Shown piece after piece: positions 4,711 through 5,442 of a stretch of 5,442 bases of DNA. The stretch is from Bacillota bacterium. GTDB lineage: Bacteria; Bacillota; Clostridia; Peptostreptococcales; Anaerovoracaceae. Location: contig JAFRLD010000024.1 of assembly GCA_017431395.1 (NCBI GenBank), positions 1 through 5,442 of the forward strand. Direction: 5' to 3'. The position numbers and the translations under genes are program-made. Within the stretch, counting starts at the first letter, position 1. Every line of letters starts with the position of its first letter. The notes beneath the pieces are model-generated. The model was not told the origin of the DNA and made no database searches. It worked only from the letters and a program-made list of their open reading frames with translations.

Positions 4711-4756
4711 GATCTGCCTCGATCCTTGGGTGTGAATCATTGATTTGCGTGGGAGC
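4711..4756 (+). repeat. Diverged repeat module, copy 2
   Basis: GATCTGCC (4711-4718), GATCCTT (4721-4727), ATTTGCG (4743-4749) and GTGGGAGC (4749-4756) appear in the same order as in 4190-4257. This copy is more compact and merges into the hairpin at 4725-4766. Confidence 0.4.
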
Positions 4757-4766
4757 GCACACCCAG
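4725..4766. repeat. Second hairpin, related to the large palindrome
   Basis: TGGGTGTG (4727-4734) pairs perfectly with CACACCCA (4758-4765). Inside, TGCG (4746-4749) can pair with CGCA (4756-4759) as an alternative fold. Its left edge CTTGGGTGTGAATC resembles the left edge CTTGGGAGTGATTC of the palindrome at 4636, suggesting related units. Confidence 0.75.
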
Positions 4767-4968
4767 TTAATTGAGCAAATCTTACCCAAAATGGAAAATC
4801 GCCTCTCTGAGAAAGGAAATCCGAAGAGGAGAATTACCTTTAAGGGGCAGATCAAAACAGGGCAGAAGCGCGTTTGGCGTCTCGCAGGTCTGGCGGCTCT
4901 GGTCGAGATGGACACGGACGGATCATTCAGGCAGCATGAGTCACGAATCGCGCGGCACAGGAATATAT

Positions 4969-4998
4969 TTCGCCGTTTACGATCATTTGTAGTATACT
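4969..4998 (+). promoter_or_regulatory. Possible promoter of the cyclo-ligase gene
   Basis: The -10 candidate TATACT (4993-4998) matches 5 of 6. The best -35 at usable spacing is TTCGCC (4969-4974, 18-bp spacer), only 3 of 6, so an activator or a different start is possible. It would give a leader of about 50 bases that includes the hairpin at 5007-5031. Confidence 0.4.
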
Positions 4999-5006
4999 GT
5001 TCGTAG

Positions 5007-5031
5007 CGTCCGGGGCAGAAAAGCCCGGACG
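5007..5031 (+). promoter_or_regulatory. Leader hairpin before the cyclo-ligase gene
   Basis: CGTCCGGG (5007-5014) pairs perfectly with CCCGGACG (5024-5031) around a nine-base loop GCAGAAAAG. No U-tract follows, so it is not a terminator. It sits 12 bases before the SD and could modulate translation or mRNA stability. It does not match the tetrahydrofolate riboswitch as I know it. Confidence 0.6.
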
Positions 5032-5043
5032 AGCAGGCCGGAT

Positions 5044-5049
5044 GGAGGA
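5044..5049 (+). promoter_or_regulatory. Ribosome binding site of the cyclo-ligase gene
   Basis: GGAGGA lies five bases before ATG 5055, a strong SD that fixes this start. Confidence 0.8.
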
Positions 5050-5054
5050 ACAAG

Positions 5055-5442
5055 ATGGACGAGACAGCATTGACGAAAAAAGCGATCCGCAAAGAGATCC
5101 TGGCAAAGCGCCGGGCTATGCCCGCGGAACAGGTAAGTGAGCTATCCGAGAAGATCTGCGAGAGGGTGCGCGGGACGGACCTGTACAGGGAGGCGGCCAG
5201 CCTTTGCGTATATATGCCGATCAATAATGAAGTGGAGGCGAACCGGCTGATCGGGCCGGCCCTGGAAGACGGGAAGAAGGTGTACATACCGAAGGTGACC
5301 GGCGAGGAGATGGTCTTTAACGCATACGATGAGGAGAAGATGATCGAAGATGGGCCGTTCCATATCCGGGAGTCGGTATCGGAAGATGTGCTGGAGCCGG
5401 ATGAGCACACGCTGATCATCATGCCGGGGTCGGTGTTTGATC
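5055..5442 (+). CDS. 5-formyltetrahydrofolate cyclo-ligase, N-terminal part (3' end outside window)
   Basis: The first 129 residues of a 5-formyltetrahydrofolate cyclo-ligase (5,10-methenyltetrahydrofolate synthetase). The enzyme uses ATP to convert 5-formyl-THF to 5,10-methenyl-THF in cytoplasmic one-carbon metabolism. Family features seen are the basic N-terminal helix KKAIRKEILAKRR (8-20, ATP phosphate contacts), VYMPINNEVEA (52-62, with the substrate-side Glu59), KKVYIPKV (74-81), the GPFHIRES segment (100-107) and MPGSVFD (123-129). In full-length family members of about 180-200 residues the last is followed by the glycine-rich GGGYYDR ATP loop, which lies beyond the window edge. The frame is open to the last base. 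A long - strand frame over this gene (4691-5422) is only its shadow. Confidence 0.9.
   Translation, partial: MDETALTKKAIRKEILAKRRAMPAEQVSELSEKICERVRGTDLYREAASLCVYMPINNEVEANRLIGPALEDGKKVYIPKVTGEEMVFNAYDEEKMIEDGPFHIRESVSEDVLEPDEHTLIIMPGSVFD

Larger units (their letters stand above)
4047..4992. other. Gene-poor region rich in inverted repeats
   Basis: No frame here on either strand shows a recognisable protein family or a good SD. It differs from the flanking genes in being more AT-rich, with an especially AT-rich stretch at about 4331-4445. Inverted repeats occur at 4289-4319, 4636-4700 and 4725-4766, and two diverged copies of a word series at 4190-4257 and 4711-4756. It most resembles a degenerate repetitive or mobile remnant, or DNA encoding structured RNA. 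No transposase, terminal repeats with target duplication, or attachment site could be identified. Confidence 0.5.

Noticed and set aside
4442..4735. 97-codon frame on the + strand
   Set aside because: It has no good SD, and its last third is simply the translated palindrome and hairpin. No protein family is recognisable.
4686..5006. Frames of 106 and 73 codons on the + strand
   Set aside because: They begin inside the palindrome, lack SDs, have a composition unlike the flanking genes, and run into the likely promoter of the cyclo-ligase gene.
4600..5054. 6S RNA or tetrahydrofolate riboswitch upstream of the cyclo-ligase
   Set aside because: The hairpins do not form one long stem with a central bubble, and I could not find the conserved THF riboswitch segments. 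A covariance search would settle it.
4691..5422. 243-codon frame on the - strand, the longest frame at the right end
   Set aside because: It is antisense to the cyclo-ligase gene, whose own + strand frame shows clear family motifs and SD. Its Ser-rich composition is typical of a shadow.

Overview
The window looks like the chromosome of a low-GC-lineage (Firmicutes) Clostridia species, most likely a Lachnospiraceae-type gut or rumen anaerobe with a rather GC-rich coding style. The reasons are an AddA-type (not RecB-type) recombination nuclease, a DUF5688 protein (a family I know mainly from Lachnospiraceae), a stand-alone clostridial-type small alarmone synthetase, and strong Shine-Dalgarno (SD) sequences with sigma-A-like promoters. 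The genus cannot be fixed from the sequence alone.

Left part (1-1871, + strand). The window opens inside helicase motif VI of addA and carries the complete C-terminal nuclease domain. Seventeen bases after the addA stop comes a barnase-family ribonuclease with an N-terminal lipoprotein-like or membrane signal. It is joined by a TAATG overlap to a barstar-family inhibitor. The nuclease and its inhibitor are thus read as a translationally coupled pair, probably on the addA transcript. The barnase copy keeps five of six classical active-site residues but has Tyr in place of the base-recognition and barstar-contact Arg59.

Middle part (1872-3761). A 50-bp spacer holding a 22-bp tandem repeat separates barstar from a convergent (- strand) (p)ppGpp synthetase with no hydrolase domain. 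Its promoter shows that the true start is ten codons inside the longest reading frame. Divergent from it, with its own consensus-like promoter and a candidate operator between the two, is a DUF5688 gene of unknown function.

Right part (3762-5442). A compact, previously easy-to-miss - strand unit occupies about 3795-4046. It has a near-consensus promoter, a leader hairpin, a good SD, a 28-codon ORF for an amphipathic peptide, and a rho-independent terminator. Next comes about 950 bp (4047-5000) with no convincing gene but rich in inverted repeats, including a 65-nt imperfect palindrome and two diverged copies of a repeat module. It looks like a degenerate repetitive element or a structured RNA region. 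The window ends in the first 129 codons of a 5-formyltetrahydrofolate cyclo-ligase gene on the + strand, preceded by a leader hairpin and strong SD.

No tRNA, rRNA, CRISPR array, transposase or integrase was seen. Homology statements come from recognising family motifs and, for barnase and barstar, from hand alignment to remembered reference sequences. No search was run.
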